Shown: positions 1 through 7,694, counted from the stretch's first letter. The stretch is DNA of 10,350 nucleotides from Terana coerulea (GCA_024811115.1 JAKOGH010000836.1:1-10350); one strand, 5' to 3'. The notes: generated from the sequence alone by a model not told the origin. Made by a program: numbers and translations.

Positions 1-1
1 G

Positions 2-280
2 CGGATCAAGCGCAAGTCCCAATTCAGCCGTTTGAACGCGATCGCCGTGACAGAGGCTAACAAGCGCCCTCTCTCCTTCTCCTCAATTCTCCCGATTCTC
101 CCAATTCTCCTGGGAGAATCACCATTTCCAGACGTCCTCAGCCTGGGACAAGACTTCTCAGAGTCCTCTCACTTTGTCCGCCTCATGCTCCCGGATGCGA
201 TAAACCATGAAAGACCAGCGATGCTCTATACAGATATTGCTATCGTTCTGCCACATCATCGCCCTGCATATTCTGCTTGA
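2..280 (+). CDS. Partial open frame entering from left edge, unknown protein
   Basis: The frame is open from the second base of the window to a TGA at 278-280, giving about 92 residues and no in-window ATG near its start, so if real it is the 3' end of a gene that begins outside. The first residues are basic, then comes a Ser/Leu/Pro-rich stretch encoded by the 9-bp tandem repeat at 84-110, then an ordinary mixed sequence. I recognise no domain. The repeat-encoded part is low complexity, which lowers the chance that it is coding. It could equally be chance or UTR. Nothing upstream is available to decide. Confidence 0.2.
   Translation, partial: RIKRKSQFSRLNAIAVTEANKRPLSFSSILPILPILLGESPFPDVLSLGQDFSESSHFVRLMLPDAINHERPAMLYTDIAIVLPHHRPAYSA
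84..110. repeat. Three tandem copies of a 9-bp unit
   Basis: The unit CAATTCTCC occurs at 84-92 and 102-110, with a one-base variant CGATTCTCC at 93-101 between them. The last copies also form the left arm of a perfect hairpin: 94-103 pairs with 111-120 across a 7-nt loop. Confidence 0.85.
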
Positions 281-393
281 GGCGCAATATGAGCCAGGCC
301 TGAGCCTCGGCTATGACTAGTGGATATGTGTGGCGCAGGGCCTCTACACTCGGTGACGCACCTCTGATTCCATCAACGCCATTGTAGCTCTGG

Positions 394-400
394 TATATAA
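394..400 (+). promoter_or_regulatory. TATA box of the F-box relic
   Basis: TATATAA lies about 40 bases before the ATG at 440, a normal distance for a short-leader fungal gene. It suggests the 5' end of the F-box locus still has its promoter although the coding part is broken. Confidence 0.5.
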
Positions 401-439
401 CACGGAGCTCTTTGCCTCACTCCCGTACACAGCACCAGC

Positions 440-860
440 ATGCAACATAGCACCGACATACAACACAGCGCCATGCAACAACGACCTACTACCATGCATC
501 CCGCCAGCCGACTACATGAAGAACTTATCCGCGAAATCCTCGTCCTTTGCCTCGCCGTCGACCGCGACGAGTTCCTCGCCTTCCCGACGCTCGAGGTACA
601 CAACCTCACGCCCGGCTGTCACGTCAAGGAGCGACCGCTCTTCTGGACGCCCCGTGCATGATGCTCACCGTTTGCCGGCATGGCTGCGCATCGGCACGCC
701 GCTGCTGTACGCAACACCGCTTGCAAACCATCCCGGTCCGCTGCATCGAGTTGGCGCATTGTGCGCATTCGGTCGATTGCAAGACGGCTACAAGGCCATT
801 TCCCACTCTCGATGGCGCTTGCATAGGTTGCAGGCGTCAAAGGTGTGGGCGGGCCAGCGC
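440..860 (+). pseudogene. Truncated F-box protein gene relic
   Basis: From the ATG at 440 the frame encodes an N-terminal tail and then, at about residues 24-45, an F-box-like helix (RLHEELIREILVLCLAVDRD) of the kind that starts many Agaricomycete F-box proteins, the substrate adaptors of SCF ubiquitin ligases. The frame stops at 659-661. The following family-like pieces sit in other frames: MMLTVCR near 658-678 and WLRIGTPLLYATP near 684-722, which together resemble the usual 'VCxxWLRIGTPLLY' segment after the F-box. Each of these two shifts is a net loss of one base. A further degenerate stretch reaches about 850, and similarity ends at 860, exactly where the 241-bp repeat starts. The leucine-rich or propeller part expected downstream is absent. 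The assignment rests on remembered family motifs and should be confirmed by a translated search. Confidence 0.6.
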
Positions 861-1101
861 CACCTATGCAGCCCACCATCACGCCCTAATCAGTGGGCAG
901 GATCCGGCTCGACAACGCGCCTGATCTGTGATAGATCTGGTCGTTTCTCTTGCCCGTGGAGAAATAGCTGGAGAAATATGCCCAGGCACTGTGACCGCGA
1001 GCTCTCCTCGGCTATCCCCGTGCCCCGCCCCGGCCCTCTGCCTTCCCGCCCTTTCCGCCGGCGTTTTCCCGCCGCCCCTTCCTGATATGGCTCCTCCCGC
1101 C
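861..1101 (+). repeat. 241-bp inverted repeat, copy 1
   Basis: This segment reappears as the reverse complement at 3819-4060. By eye the copies differ at four positions (915, 989, 1084, 1095) and by one missing C here in the CCCTTT run near 1048-1053, so they are about 98% identical. The boundaries are sharp. Left flank GGGCCAGCGC has no counterpart beside copy 2, and no target-site duplication is evident around either copy. Inside are a 12-bp tandem pair (957-968 and 969-980) and a C-rich tract. It encodes no recognisable protein; similar open frames in both copies simply reflect the shared DNA. It may be a MITE-like element, the terminal repeat of a larger non-autonomous element, or a recent duplication. 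Confidence 0.9.
1016..1036 (-). other. G-quadruplex motif in repeat copy 1
   Basis: On the minus strand four G-runs of 3-4 bases are separated by loops of 2, 1 and 3 bases (C-runs 1016-1019, 1023-1026, 1028-1031, 1034-1036 on the plus strand). The identical motif is present in copy 2. Confidence 0.6.
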
Positions 1102-1144
1102 ACTACTGCCTGATCTGGTTTTTTCGCGCTCCTTCCTGATCTGG
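1081..1144 (+). repeat. Three spaced CCTGATMTGG decamers
   Basis: CCTGATATGG at 1081-1090 (inside the repeat edge) and CCTGATCTGG at 1109-1118 and 1135-1144 are spaced 28 and 26 bases apart, each followed by T- or C-rich sequence. The reverse complement of the decamer occurs again at 1363-1372. They may be degenerate sub-terminal repeats of the mobile element. Confidence 0.6.
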
Positions 1145-1648
1145 TTTCGCCCCCGCCATCCCTGGGCGCTCTTCCGTTTGATATCCCATCAACGACTTAC
1201 CCCGCGTCGCTTGTATACGGTCTCGGCCCTGTACAGCGTTGTGAAGTGTCTTTCCAGGTGCAGTGAGCAAGTAAAAATGTACCTATCACTGCAGTATTCT
1301 ATAGTACCTGACAATGTAAGAGTGATCCATGCATTTGCACATATACAAGGAGGCAGGACTTTCCAGATCAGGGAGATAAGGTTTATAGACAGGCTTCTGC
1401 TTGGTGGCGCAACTTCCCGCCGCGCACCTTCCCCTTTGGGAAAGTCCCGTCTCAAGCCGCTATACCACTTGTGCTCGCTACTTTACCTCCTTCCTCATCT
1501 TCCTCAAGCTTCTGAGACATTGCATCATTTACTCACCATAGTTACTATTTATCTGTAGCCTTGAAAGGCATTTTGAAGCCTGTAGGGCAACTTCAATGTG
1601 CATTTCCTGTTTTCGATGTTTTGGAAGGAGAAGACATATGAATACAGG

Positions 1649-1760
1649 CCACTCCCAGCCTTTGGAGGTGTGTACAAGTGCACCATGCGCACACAGTACT
1701 GTATGAAGATTGATTTTGACCACTTATGGCCCATATGGAGACCTGTACAAAAAGCACCAT
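1649..1760 (+). repeat. Imperfect direct duplication, about 73-bp period
   Basis: Segments 1649-1686 and 1720-1760 share CCACT, TGGAG, TGTACAA and GCACCAT in the same order with small spacing changes, most clearly at 1663-1686 versus 1736-1760. The similarity is partial, so this is an old duplication or chance. Confidence 0.4.
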
Positions 1761-1798
1761 TTATTACCTCAATAATACAATAATATTCTGACAGGTTC

Positions 1799-1810
1799 TG
1801 AGGTACCTCA
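1799..1810. repeat. 12-bp perfect palindrome
   Basis: TGAGGTACCTCA is self-complementary. Its right half is part of a 10-bp direct repeat with 1765-1774. Confidence 0.7.
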
Positions 1811-3014
1811 ATATGCTTGTGTAAAAACTTGAGAGGCAACGGCGGCGTAACGACGAAGATAGAGGGTAGGAAAAGTCGGATAGGCAGTCACCTGACCCCA
1901 AATTGCCTTATAAGGAAAGCGCTCTTGCAGGTATGTCGGATTTATGCTGGCCGACCAACGTACTTGAGGGCTCCGGATACTCCGGAGATTGTACCGACTA
2001 GTATTACAAGTCCTTTACATGACCGAACGCACAACCAATGCGAAGAGAAACATCAGTGCATACCCATTTATGCCAGAAATGCGCCTAAAACGCAGTGTTA
2101 GCTTGATGTACCCTCTGGAACACATGATACAACCGTCGGAATATCCTGAATATATTTTCAGACGTAGTATAGTATATAGTTAAGGTCCCCTATAAGTATG
2201 AACCTCAGGCGGCGAGTATTCGTTGTGCTTCAAGGCGAGCAATGTGGCCTATACTTGGCTGGGAACCTAGAACACCGGAATTTTGTGAATACAGTTCGAC
2301 TCCAAGGTGATAGATAGTGTAAGAGATGTAGTATGAAGCTGTATGCAACAGTCCGCATCTGCTGATATATTTGTTACGTGAATCTGTGCTCCGTAGGGTC
2401 CTGTGCAGCCAGGAAAACACTAGAAACTGGCTGGAAACACAGTAGTTTCATGTAAATACACACCGAAACCATGCCTCGGAACCATCGGGCATTGATGGCG
2501 GCGGTGTAGGTTGAATGGAAAACGTTACTCGCCGTTTTCGAGGGCGTAGAATCCATTCGGCGACCTTCCGAGGCTCTCTGAAGCATCCATAAGCACCTAT
2601 GGACGATATGAGGTGCGATCAAATGTGGCGCTTGCGGCCTCGGAGAACGCCGAGTTCAATTCCGAGGGACAGAGCGCCGAGTTTCACTCACTCCCGACCA
2701 CGTAACTCCTCTTCTCCACCCCGCGGTCGGCGCAACACCTATCCAGGGCATCGCGACGTGCCCTGTGCACAACTACTGCTCTCCTTTGGATATACAGCTC
2801 GATTCACCCCACCCGCCACCGCCTCACAAGCCCGACGCAACCGTCCGGCTGTGAGTGAGCCATAGTACCCACCCAACGGCGACGGCGACCCCCTGAAAAC
2901 CAAGAAGACCACCGTGAACAGCAGAAGGAGATGCGGGGTCGCGAGGGGCCTCAGAGATATCACAGGTACGTCTCCGTACCATGCTGCCTGCCCGCCGTCG
3001 CCCGCGTCATCCAC

Positions 3015-3033
3015 AGCCGTGCTGTGCACGGCT
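3015..3033. repeat. Perfect 8-bp hairpin abutting a splice donor
   Basis: AGCCGTGC (3015-3022) and GCACGGCT (3026-3033) pair around a 3-nt loop, and the predicted 5' splice site begins two bases later at 3035. Confidence 0.7.
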
Positions 3034-3034
3034 C

Positions 3035-3079
3035 GTGAGTGGGTTTCCGTCGTACTAACGGTTTCTTAACTTTTATTAG
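3035..3079 (+). other. Predicted 45-nt spliceosomal intron
   Basis: It has a GTGAGT donor, a TACTAAC branch site at about 3053-3059, a pyrimidine-rich tail and a TTATTAG acceptor. The combination matches fungal consensus closely, although the host gene is not recognisable. Confidence 0.55.
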
Positions 3080-3660
3080 AGTCTATTCCTCTTCTCGCCG
3101 CTGGCTCGACGTCGTAAGCCGACTCAGCTGCTGCACCGCTCGTCAGCCCTTCCCCAGCGCAACCGGCACGCATGCACGTGAAGACAGGCAGGCCAGCGCA
3201 CCAGCATTACGCCTCGCTCGTCGACGCCGCTGACTGCTGGCAGCCGCCAGGTATCGCACACGCGAAGACTCCGCGAGTGCGCGGCTGTATTCGAGCACGG
3301 GACAAACCCCGTCGCTCATGCAGCTGTTATCCCTTGGGTTGGCGACCGCCGACCCGTGGCACCAGGATATCCGCGACGTGTCGACGTATGCGCGACGTCT
3401 GCCGGTCGCTTGTCGCGCACGCGCTGCGTTGTCGCTGCTCTTGCGGCGCGGTGCATCGCCGGCGTGGCAGTGGGCGCGACTCCCCGCCTCTGCGCCTACC
3501 TGGACTAGAGGCCGTCGTCGTCAAGACGGCGCGTCCCGAACGATTCCTCCTTCAAGGACACAGGTCCATGGTCCCCGTGGGTGTACCAGCAGCCTGGTTC
3601 GCGTCGCGTGCCGGGTGCGATGTAGTTCTTTCTTTTGTTAAGCAGGGCCCTACAGCCTTG

Positions 3661-3770
3661 TAATAGATTAAATAGATATCTGTGTAGTATATTCTGCTAT
3701 CTATATACTGTTCACAAGCACACATGAGTGTAGAATAGTTATTGAATTGTGAAGCCAGTCTACACAAAGC
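3661..3770 (+). other. AT-rich 3'-end-like tract
   Basis: Composition switches abruptly to AT-rich with TTGTAATAGATTAAATAG at the start. This would suit the 3' end of a plus-strand transcript from the preceding region. No defined polyadenylation element can be proved. Confidence 0.25.
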
Positions 3771-3818
3771 TACACGCGCCAGTGGCTGCGGCCGACAGGT
3801 ACACAGTGAGTGGGGAGC

Positions 3819-4060
3819 GGCGGGCGGAGCCATATGAGGAAGGGGCGGCGGGAAAACGCCGGCGGAAAGGGGCGGGAAGGCAGAGGGCCGGGGCGGGGCA
3901 CGGGGATAGCCGAGGAGAGCTCGCGGTCACAATGCCTGGGCATATTTCTCCAGCTATTTCTCCACGGGCAAGAGAAACGACCAGATCTATCACAGATCAG
4001 GCGCGCTGTCGAGCCGGATCCTGCCCACTGATTAGGGCGTGATGGTGGGCTGCATAGGTG
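3819..4060 (-). repeat. 241-bp inverted repeat, copy 2 (242 bp)
   Basis: This is the reverse complement of copy 1 at 861-1101, with the four substitutions and one extra C noted there. The outer edge, at 4060, is followed by AAAAAGCTTTC, unlike copy 1's flank, so the homology break is sharp. The inner edge is near 3819. The two copies point toward each other across 2.7 kb. The outer edge lies about 600 bases upstream of the transporter start, so the repeat may sit within that gene's upstream control region. Confidence 0.9.
3885..3905 (+). other. G-quadruplex motif in repeat copy 2
   Basis: G-runs at 3885-3887, 3890-3893, 3895-3898 and 3902-3905 have loops of 2, 1 and 3 bases. Further G-runs lie just upstream (3842-3876), so several alternative folds are possible. 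Confidence 0.6.
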
Positions 4061-4514
4061 AAAAAGCTTTCGTGGCGTGCCGCTGCCTAAGCGAGCGGGA
4101 GACAAGACCCGGCGGGGCGTGACGCCGTCGGGTACAGGCGCCGCCCGGCGGCCCATCCGCCATTCCCGGTCGCTCCAACGTTTCGGCCTCTTGACTGTTC
4201 GCGTAAAGCTGGGAGGAGTGCGTTTGTTGTGTTGATTGCCAGACGCGCGACTGCGCGAGATTGCTTGGGAAATCGTGCGCTGCGGCGACGGTGAATGAAG
4301 GAGATGTCGAGTTGCAGCCAACTGAGAGTGCGGGGCGCGCTTCCGTGTGGGGGACGATTACTGCATGCGGGGTAAGCGATCAGAGTGATGGCATCCCTGG
4401 AAATTTGAGTGCGCTACCCCACCTTCCTGTCTTGGAAAACACAGCGAGCGATGTGGAGAACAAGATTCGGAGGTTCTGATGAGCCTGCACAGCGTAATCC
4501 GACTCACACCACTC
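4061..4514 (+). promoter_or_regulatory. Upstream region of the transporter with CreA/Mig1-like hexamers
   Basis: No gene is supported here; a 72-codon open frame at 4261-4479 has no recognisable motif. Three SYGGRG hexamers, the binding consensus of the carbon-catabolite repressors CreA/Mig1, lie within 43 bases: GCGGGG at 4330-4335, GTGGGG at 4347-4352 and GCGGGG at 4367-4372. They are about 145-185 bases before the TATA box. Such hexamers are common by chance in GC-rich DNA, but paired sites upstream of a sugar transporter would be consistent with glucose repression. Confidence 0.35.
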
Positions 4515-4520
4515 TATAAA
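4515..4520 (+). promoter_or_regulatory. TATA box of the transporter
   Basis: TATAAA lies 145 bases before the chosen ATG. Transcription would be expected to begin about 30 bases downstream, near 4545-4560, leaving a pyrimidine-rich leader of about 100 bases. This placement rules out the in-frame ATG at 4479, which is upstream of the box. Confidence 0.6.
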
Positions 4521-4664
4521 GAACGCCATGCGCCCCCGACACGACCTCTGTACCCCCGCTTGTCTCTGCCACCACTTCATCCTGGTCGGCGATTCAACAC
4601 CACGCACCAAGGGACTTTTACGACCTCAACGACATCTTCCTCCCCTGCACACCTCTTCACGACC

Positions 4665-6863
4665 ATGTCTAACGAAAAACTCCCCGTCAAAGAGAAGGAG
4701 AACGCGTCCGAGTCCTCTGGCAGCATCCGCCACATCGACACCGTCGGGCGCAACGTGAACGCAAAGCTCGCGAACCCGCTCGAGGGCATCCCACATGACC
4801 AGCTCATGGCAAACGCCGCCAAGTTCGCGCGCAACCACGGGCTCGGGCACCTCGAGAACGAGTTCGCGAAGGGCGCGCTCGTCGCGCAGGACCCGGCCGC
4901 GTTCGAGAGCCTCGAGCAGCTCAGCGAGGAGGAGAAGAACATCTTCCGGCGCGAGACGACGCACCGGTGGAACCAGCCCTGGCAGCTCTACTACCTGGTC
5001 ATCCTGTGTTCCATGGCCGCCCTCGTTCAGGAGTGCGTTCACCTGTCCTGCTATCAAAGCCTCTCCGATATTGATTGATCATCTAGATGGACGAGTCCGT
5101 CATCAACGGCGCCAACCTCTTCTTTGCACCCCAGTTCGGCATTGATCCCAACTCGGGCGACTCGAATGCTGGCCGCAATCAGTGGCTGCTTGGTCTCGTG
5201 AACTCTGCACCCTACGTACGCTTTCTCACCCACCCAAAGATATGAAACAGAACGTTCTAACGACCTTTTCTGCCAGCTTTGCTGCGGTGTCTTGTCCTGC
5301 TGGCTCACACACCCGCTGAACAACTGGCTCGGCCGCCGTGGCACCATCTTTGTGACTGCCTTTGTCTCGTTCGCGAGCTGCATCTGGCAGGGTGTCACCA
5401 ACTCATGGCAGCACCTCTTCGTCGCCCGGCTCGTTCTTGGATTTGGCATTGGCCCCAAGTCGACGACTGTCCCTGTATATGCCGCTGAGTGCGCTCCTGC
5501 GGTCATTCGTGGCGCCCTGGTCATGATGTGGTACGTGTCTATTGTATTCACCTCTTATCCGGCATCCGGCTCACTTGGCGTCACAGGCAAATGTGGACCG
5601 CGTTCGGAATCATGCTCGGAAATGTTATGGACTTGGCGTTCTACCATGTGCCCGATCCGAAGCATATCCACGGTCTCAACTGGCGTCTCATGCTTGGCAG
5701 CGTGAGTACAACTCTTACTGAGCTGACGCGCGTGCTGACAGCTTCTGCCACAGGCCGGTATCCCCGCGATCGTTATCATGAGCCAGGTGTTCCTGTGCCC
5801 CGAGTCGCCGCGTTGGCTGATCTCCAAGGGCCGCTATGACCAGGCGTACAAGTCGCTGCTCATCCTCCGCAACACGCCGATGCAGGCCGCGCGCGACCTG
5901 TACTACATCCACGTCTTGCTCGAAGCCGAGGAAGAGCTCGGCGCGAACAAGAACGGCTTCCTCGAGCTCTTCCGCGTGCCCCGCAACCGCCGCGCCGCGC
6001 TCGCGTCCGTCATCGTCATGTTCATGCAGCAGTTCTGCGGCGTGAACGTGATCGCGTACTACTCGTCCAACATCTTCGCGCAGTCGGGCTTCAACAACAT
6101 CCAGGCGCTGCTCGCGTCATTCGGGTTCGGGCTCATCAACTGGCTGTTCGCGTTCCCCGCCGTGTACACCATCGACACTTTCGGCCGTCGCAACCTGCTG
6201 CTCACGACGTTCCCGCTCATGGCCGCCTTCCTGCTCCTCACCGGCTTCGCGTTCTGGATCGAGCAGGCGCAGGCGCGCCTCGCAGTCGTCGCGCTCGGTA
6301 TCTACCTCTTCGGCATGGCGTATTCGCCTGGCGAGGGCCCCGTCCCGTTCACGTACTCAGCCGAGGCGTACCCCTCGCGGTGCGTGACATCGGCATGTCG
6401 CTCTCCACGTCTGTGCTTTGGTTCTTGTGAGTACACTCGTCACGTTATTGTGAGCGTTCGACTAACGCGTTTTCTAGCAACTTCGTCGTCGCGATCACTT
6501 TCCCGCGACTGCTCGGTGCGTTCAGCCCGCAGGGCGCGTTCGGCTGGTACGCCGGCTGGAACGTCATCGGCTTCGTCCTCATCCTGCTCTTCGTGCCCGA
6601 GACGAAGGCGCTCTCGCTCGAGGAGCTCGACCAAGGTACGTCCTGTCCTTCCCTTTCTCTGTACACAGTGTATTGACGTGCGCTGCGTAGTGTTCTCGGT
6701 GCCAACACATGTGCACGCGGCGTACCAGCTCAAGGCGCTGCCGCACAACATCAAGAAGTACATCTTCCGCATGAAGGTCGCGCCCCTCCCGCCGCTGTAC
6801 GAGCACGAGACCGTGGCCAGCGAGAAGAAGCACTACGCGGCCGGCGGCGGCGGGCACGCGTGA
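4665..6863 (+). CDS. MFS sugar/polyol:H+ symporter, seven exons
   Basis: This is a plasma-membrane transporter of the sugar porter family, importing a hexose, polyol or inositol with protons; the substrate cannot be read from sequence. Exons: 4665-5036, 5087-5215, 5277-5530, 5587-5701, 5754-6379, 6478-6635, 6691-6863, about 608 residues. The ATG at 4665 has a good context (GACCATGTC) and follows the TATA box. A charged N-terminal tail of about 100 residues precedes the first membrane span. Family signatures appear in order: GRRG at 186-189, RLVLGFGIGPKS from 218 with E238 and RG 245-246, PESPRWL at 306-312, QQFCGVNVIAYYS from 382, DTFGRR at 431-436 and PETK at 539-542. Introns 2-4 and 6 are canonical. 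Two joints are troubled: intron 1 and the 3' end of exon 5, where conserved sequence is present but out of frame. The gene is therefore either slightly damaged or carries base-calling errors. Confidence 0.9.
5037..5086 (+). other. Transporter intron 1, unusual donor
   Basis: The frame-keeping intron uses a weak GTTCAC donor at 5037 and adds Glu-Cys before the conserved MDESVINGA segment. The much better donor GTGCGT, four bases earlier at 5033, joins to the same acceptor (CTAG at 5083-5086) out of frame. A single base lost near the acceptor would explain both facts. Confidence 0.55.
6380..6477 (+). other. Transporter intron 5, two competing donors
   Basis: A textbook intron runs 6427-6477 (GTGAGT donor, CTAAC branch, TTTCTAG acceptor), but reaching it in frame needs one more base near 6371-6379, within or just after a run of four C. 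Using GTGCGT at 6380 as the donor restores the frame yet removes 47 bases that encode, in the shifted frame, the family-like VRDIGMSLSTSVLWF. Confidence 0.6.
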
Positions 6864-7308
6864 GCGCCCTGCCATATGGCGCGGCTGCCCCTAAATGGAT
6901 GCCCCCGCCCCGTTCTGCGCGCACGCTCGTGCAGATCCGACTGCGTACGGACGGGTGGCGAGGGGTGCGTTGGAATTTACGCTCTACGTAGCGTGCTGTT
7001 GTAATGCGTGCACTTCGCCACGATCCATTGTTTATTCTGCACTTGCTGTCTGTTGCTCGTTCTCCTGTGTAATTATAGTGTAATATTAATATTCATATTA
7101 GAATTCTCATCCCAGTGTCGTCGCGTTTGTTGTCTCAATGTGCGCTGTGTGCTTGAGTGTGTGCTCGCGATACTGTCTGATCTGCACATGGGGAGTATGG
7201 TTGTATCTCTCAAACAATATGTGGGTGCACATGAAGGGAGTTTATTTTGTGCAACGCGAACCAATACACGCATTACGCAAGCGGTTTGTAGTTTCATGCC
7301 ACATGCCG
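6864..7308. other. Convergent intergenic region, transporter 3' side
   Basis: The transporter (plus) and the F-box-type gene (minus) end toward each other, so both 3' ends and polyadenylation sites should lie here. TGTTGTAATGCG near 6997-7008 is a possible plus-strand cleavage region. An AT-rich island at 7070-7105 holds the 12-bp palindrome AATATTAATATT (7082-7093). No gene is supported. Confidence 0.45.
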
Positions 7309-7694
7309 TTAGAAGCGGTCGGTGCGCGACCCGTAGAATAACATAAACGGCGGCTCGGGCCCGTCTTCGAGCCAGCTCGCTCGACCACGCCGCCCCACGC
7401 CTCCAGCTCCTGTCACCGGTGGCGCCCCGCCGCGCGCGCGAGCGGTGTGGCCCTGCGGTAGACGTGCCACGCGTGCGCGAGCTGTGCGCCGGCGAGGGGC
7501 ACGTACGCGAACCATACGGTGCCGTCGACGTTGTCGTTGTTGCCACTGCCGCCCGACGACAGCCATGCGGGCGTCCAGCCTTCGGGCAGGTCCGTCGGGA
7601 TCGACACCTCCCACTGTGCGAGGCGCTCCTGCTCGGATGGCGTGCGGGGGCCGCTGTATGGGAACGGTCGGGCGCAGGTGGAGAGGATAGGACT

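Larger units (their letters stand above)
1145..2590. other. AT-richer region with no recognisable gene
   Basis: This 1.4-kb stretch between the two repeat arms is visibly less GC-rich than its surroundings. Open frames here are short, overlap on both strands, lack conserved motifs and have no convincing splice sites. It contains an imperfect direct duplication (1649-1686 versus 1720-1760), a 10-bp direct repeat TACCTCAATA at 1765-1774 and 1804-1813, and a 12-bp palindrome at 1799-1810. I see no transposase, reverse transcriptase or tRNA signal. It could be decayed transposon interior or ordinary intergenic DNA. Confidence 0.5.
2591..3660 (+). other. GC-rich, possibly transcribed region with one intron
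   Basis: Base composition rises to that of the coding blocks, and a well-formed fungal intron lies at 3035-3079, so a plus-strand transcript is plausible. No continuous product can be built: joining across the intron gives a reading (ending near 3118) that stops after about a dozen residues, and the longer downstream frames (3172-3663, 3318-3641) overlap one another and are rich in Arg, Ser and Cys, as expected of non-coding GC-rich DNA. A short hydrophobic reading near 3423-3507 (VVAALAARCIAGVAVG) is transporter-like but isolated. It may be a decayed gene or a non-coding transcript. I do not assign a function. Confidence 0.3.

Noticed and set aside
516..1085. 189-codon plus-strand frame sharing a C-terminal sequence with a minus-strand frame at 3770-4321
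   Set aside because: The similarity is only the translation of the 241-bp inverted repeat; the parts outside it are unrelated and, at 516-850, are the shifted frame of the F-box relic.
861..1101. tRNA-derived SINE
   Set aside because: A weak B-box-like match near 905-915 on the minus strand lacks a matching A box, and there is no A- or T-rich tail.
1178..1839. Overlapping short frames on both strands
   Set aside because: No conserved motif, no splice signals, AT-richer composition and repeats; they look like chance frames.
3172..3663. 163-codon plus-strand frame
   Set aside because: Arg/Cys-rich composition typical of antisense or off-frame GC-rich DNA, overlapped by an equally long frame, with no motif.
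861..4060. LTR retrotransposon with 241-bp LTRs
   Set aside because: The copies are inverted, not direct, and no gag/pol motifs occur between them.
4261..4479. 72-codon plus-strand frame before the transporter
   Set aside because: It occupies the promoter region, starts without an ATG and matches nothing I recognise.
4479..4664. In-frame upstream ATG extending the transporter by 62 residues
   Set aside because: It lies upstream of the TATA box and adds Ser/Thr/Pro-rich sequence typical of a leader; the ATG at 4665 has better context.
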